The position numbers were made by a program, and so were the translations under genes. A stretch of DNA of 35,515 nucleotides from NCBI GenBank assembly GCA_022709695.1, contig JAKLII010000015.1, positions 1-35,515 of the forward strand, given 5' to 3'. This DNA is from Bacteroidota bacterium (GTDB lineage Bacteria > Bacteroidota > Bacteroidia > Bacteroidales > SKPS01). Below the pieces are notes generated by a model that was not told the origin of the DNA, made no database searches, and saw only the letters and a program-made list of their open reading frames with translations. Numbering within the stretch: the stretch's first letter is position 1; every line of letters begins with the position of its first letter. This document shows positions 33,988-35,515 of the stretch, in pieces.

Positions 33988-35515
33988 ATGAAAAAGTATT
34001 TGATTCCACTGTTAGCCCTCCTGGTATTTTGCAGTATTTCCCATACCCCTGTCAGGGCATCTCACCTGGCAGCCATGGACCTGACCCTCACCTGCATCGG
34101 AGGGAATGATTACATCGTAAAGTTTGTGTTTTACCGCGACTGCAGCGGGGCAACCGCCCCCACCAGTGTTGCACTCGCATTCCAGTGTTCCTCGAACCCC
34201 GCGTACAATTTTACACTGAACAACATTCCGTTGATGGCAGGAAGCGGGCAGGAGATCACCCAGAACTGCAATGCCATGCCCACCAAATGCGTGGGTGGCT
34301 CATTGTATGGGGTAAGAGAACATGCCTTTCAGGCGCAGGTTACCCTTCCTCCGTGCAACAGCTGGAAGGTGTACTGGCCGGGCACCAGCACCTTCTGTTG
34401 CCGAAACCCGTCGAATACCATCGTAAGCTCTTCCAGTCAGGGTGGTTATATAGAAGCGACCCTGAACAACCTGCAGACCCCCTGCAACAGCTCCCCGACC
34501 TTTACCAACAAGCCTGTAACCATGATGTGCCAGGGGCAAACCATGTGTTACAACCACGGAGCCCTTGACCCGGATGGCGACTCGCTTGTGTATTCCATGG
34601 ATACGCCTAAAAACGGAGCCGGAACCTATGTTACCTGGATCCCCCCCTACACTGCCACACAGCCCCTCCCGTCAAATCCTCCCATTACCTGTGACCCCCT
34701 CACCGGCGACATCTGCATGACCCCCACCATGAACATCATTTCGCCGATGGCAGTGAAAGTGGAACAGTGGCGGCAGTTAAACGGGGTGCCCACCCTTATC
34801 GGTACAATTTTCAGGGACCTGCAGGTTAATGTGGTATCCTGCAATAATCAGCTGCCGGTATTGAGCGGCATGGACACCACAAATGCCAATGGCTATTCGG
34901 CCAATGATACCACATATGCCGTTGAGCTATGCCTCGGCAAAAGCATTTCGTTTACCATGTGGGGAAATGACCCCGATGTGTACAATCCTTCCACCACAGG
35001 CAGCCCTGAAAAATTCACCCTGACATGGAACAACGGGATTCCTTCAGGTCAGTTCCAGACCTTTTATCAGGGCACCGACTCTGCCAAGGCCACTTTTACC
35101 TGGACACCCAATGCCACCCATGTGAGTACCGTCCCGAAATGCTTCACCGTAATGATCAAGGACGGAGCATGTCCTTTCAACGGGCAGCAGACCTTCTCGT
35201 ACTGTATTACCGTAAGGGGGATGAGCGTAAATATCGGCTCCGACACCACCCTCTGCAAAGGGGAATCGGTGAGGTTTACCGCCATATCAGACACCACCAC
35301 CGTGAATTACATCTGGAAACTCGACGGGATACCCACCGGTGTGCCGCTCACTGACACCTTCTACATTGTAAACACTACCAACCTGGCTCCCGGTATGCAC
35401 ATCATCTCCATCGAAACCAACGACGGAGGTACCACCATCAAGTGCCCCGGTATTGACCAGGCCATTCTTACCGTAATCCCCATGCCCAAACCCGACCTTG
35501 GCAACGATACCGTTC
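33988..35515 (+). CDS. Large secreted surface protein, 5' part (gliding-motility-associated/T9SS type)
   Basis: The reading frame is open for 509 codons from ATG 33988 to the right edge. A signal peptide is visible (MKKYLIPLLALLVFC, cleavage near 24). The next residues, SHLAAMDLTLTCIGG with YIVKFVFYRDCSG, match the N-terminal module of long Bacteroidota secreted proteins that end in a gliding-motility C-terminal domain. It is rich in Cys, Ser and Thr. From about residue 410 come Ig/PKD-like repeats (NIGSDTTLCKGESVRF, and a second start DLGNDTV at the edge). The C-terminus, which should show a T9SS type B domain, is outside. Probably a surface adhesin or matrix protein. No clean promoter seen; it is divergent from the PHP gene. 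Confidence 0.85.
   Translation, partial: MKKYLIPLLALLVFCSISHTPVRASHLAAMDLTLTCIGGNDYIVKFVFYRDCSGATAPTSVALAFQCSSNPAYNFTLNNIPLMAGSGQEITQNCNAMPTKCVGGSLYGVREHAFQAQVTLPPCNSWKVYWPGTSTFCCRNPSNTIVSSSSQGGYIEATLNNLQTPCNSSPTFTNKPVTMMCQGQTMCYNHGALDPDGDSLVYSMDTPKNGAGTYVTWIPPYTATQPLPSNPPITCDPLTGDICMTPTMNIISPMAVKVEQWRQLNGVPTLIGTIFRDLQVNVVSCNNQLPVLSGMDTTNANGYSANDTTYAVELCLGKSISFTMWGNDPDVYNPSTTGSPEKFTLTWNNGIPSGQFQTFYQGTDSAKATFTWTPNATHVSTVPKCFTVMIKDGACPFNGQQTFSYCITVRGMSVNIGSDTTLCKGESVRFTAISDTTTVNYIWKLDGIPTGVPLTDTFYIVNTTNLAPGMHIISIETNDGGTTIKCPGIDQAILTVIPMPKPDLGNDTV

Overview
The window comes from a member of the Bacteroidota, most likely an anaerobic Bacteroidales-like lineage. Five things point there. (1) The 16S/23S rRNA genes are of Bacteroidota type. 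(2) The primary sigma factor is short (286 aa) and lacks region 1.1. (3) Several genes have Bacteroidota promoters (TTTG, about 19-21 nt, TAnnTTTG). (4) Two proteins carry type IX secretion (T9SS) C-terminal sorting domains. (5) A large secreted protein of the gliding-motility type runs off the right edge. A complete Rnf complex fits an anaerobic or fermentative life style. No organism name can be given from sequence reading alone.

Layout. 1-4063 (minus strand): rRNA operon read right to left, 16S - tRNA-Ile(GAT) - tRNA-Ala(TGC) - a tRNA-like element with an abnormal anticodon arm - 23S (3' part outside the window). Three tandem Bacteroidota-type promoters lie at 4254-4535. 4619-6073: PepD dipeptidase, with a compound heptamer/octamer repeat array upstream of its start. 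6412-9655 (+): a T9SS cargo protein, an AAA-type ATPase (A) and an Ldh_2 dehydrogenase. 9747-13978 (-): rpe, rpoD, pnp and rpsO, with clear intrinsic terminators after rpsO and rpoD. 14088-21347 (+): a short-chain dehydrogenase, an RseC-like protein, rnfBCDGEA and an FtsE-like ATPase without FtsX. 21423-25084 (-): a T9SS cargo protein and two overlapping glycosyltransferases. 25320-27562 (+): a DUF4143-type ATPase (B) and murB. 27563-29543 (-): an M48 protease and lemA. 29791-31496 (+): a GreA/GreB-like factor and ATPase C, a relative of A. 31506-33802 (-): a zf-TFIIB protein and a PHP-domain exported protein. 33988 to end (+): the large secreted protein.

How the parts fit. The sigma factor made here is the kind that reads the TTTG/TAnnTTTG promoters seen before the rRNA operon and ATPases B and C. 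RnfB-A form a membrane electron-transfer pump, and the rseC-like gene just upstream probably helps with its redox or Fe-S state. LemA and the M48 protease are a common pair. The rest is a mix of housekeeping genes and surface or secretion functions.

Most unusual points: (1) the tRNA-like element between tRNA-Ala and 23S; (2) three ATPase genes at separate loci, each with its own short repeated half-sites laid over its promoter, as if each were controlled through a private operator; (3) heptamer/octamer repeat arrays placed repeatedly just upstream of start codons, in one case supplying the start codon itself; (4) a two-copy dispersed repeat, each copy attached to one of these arrays.
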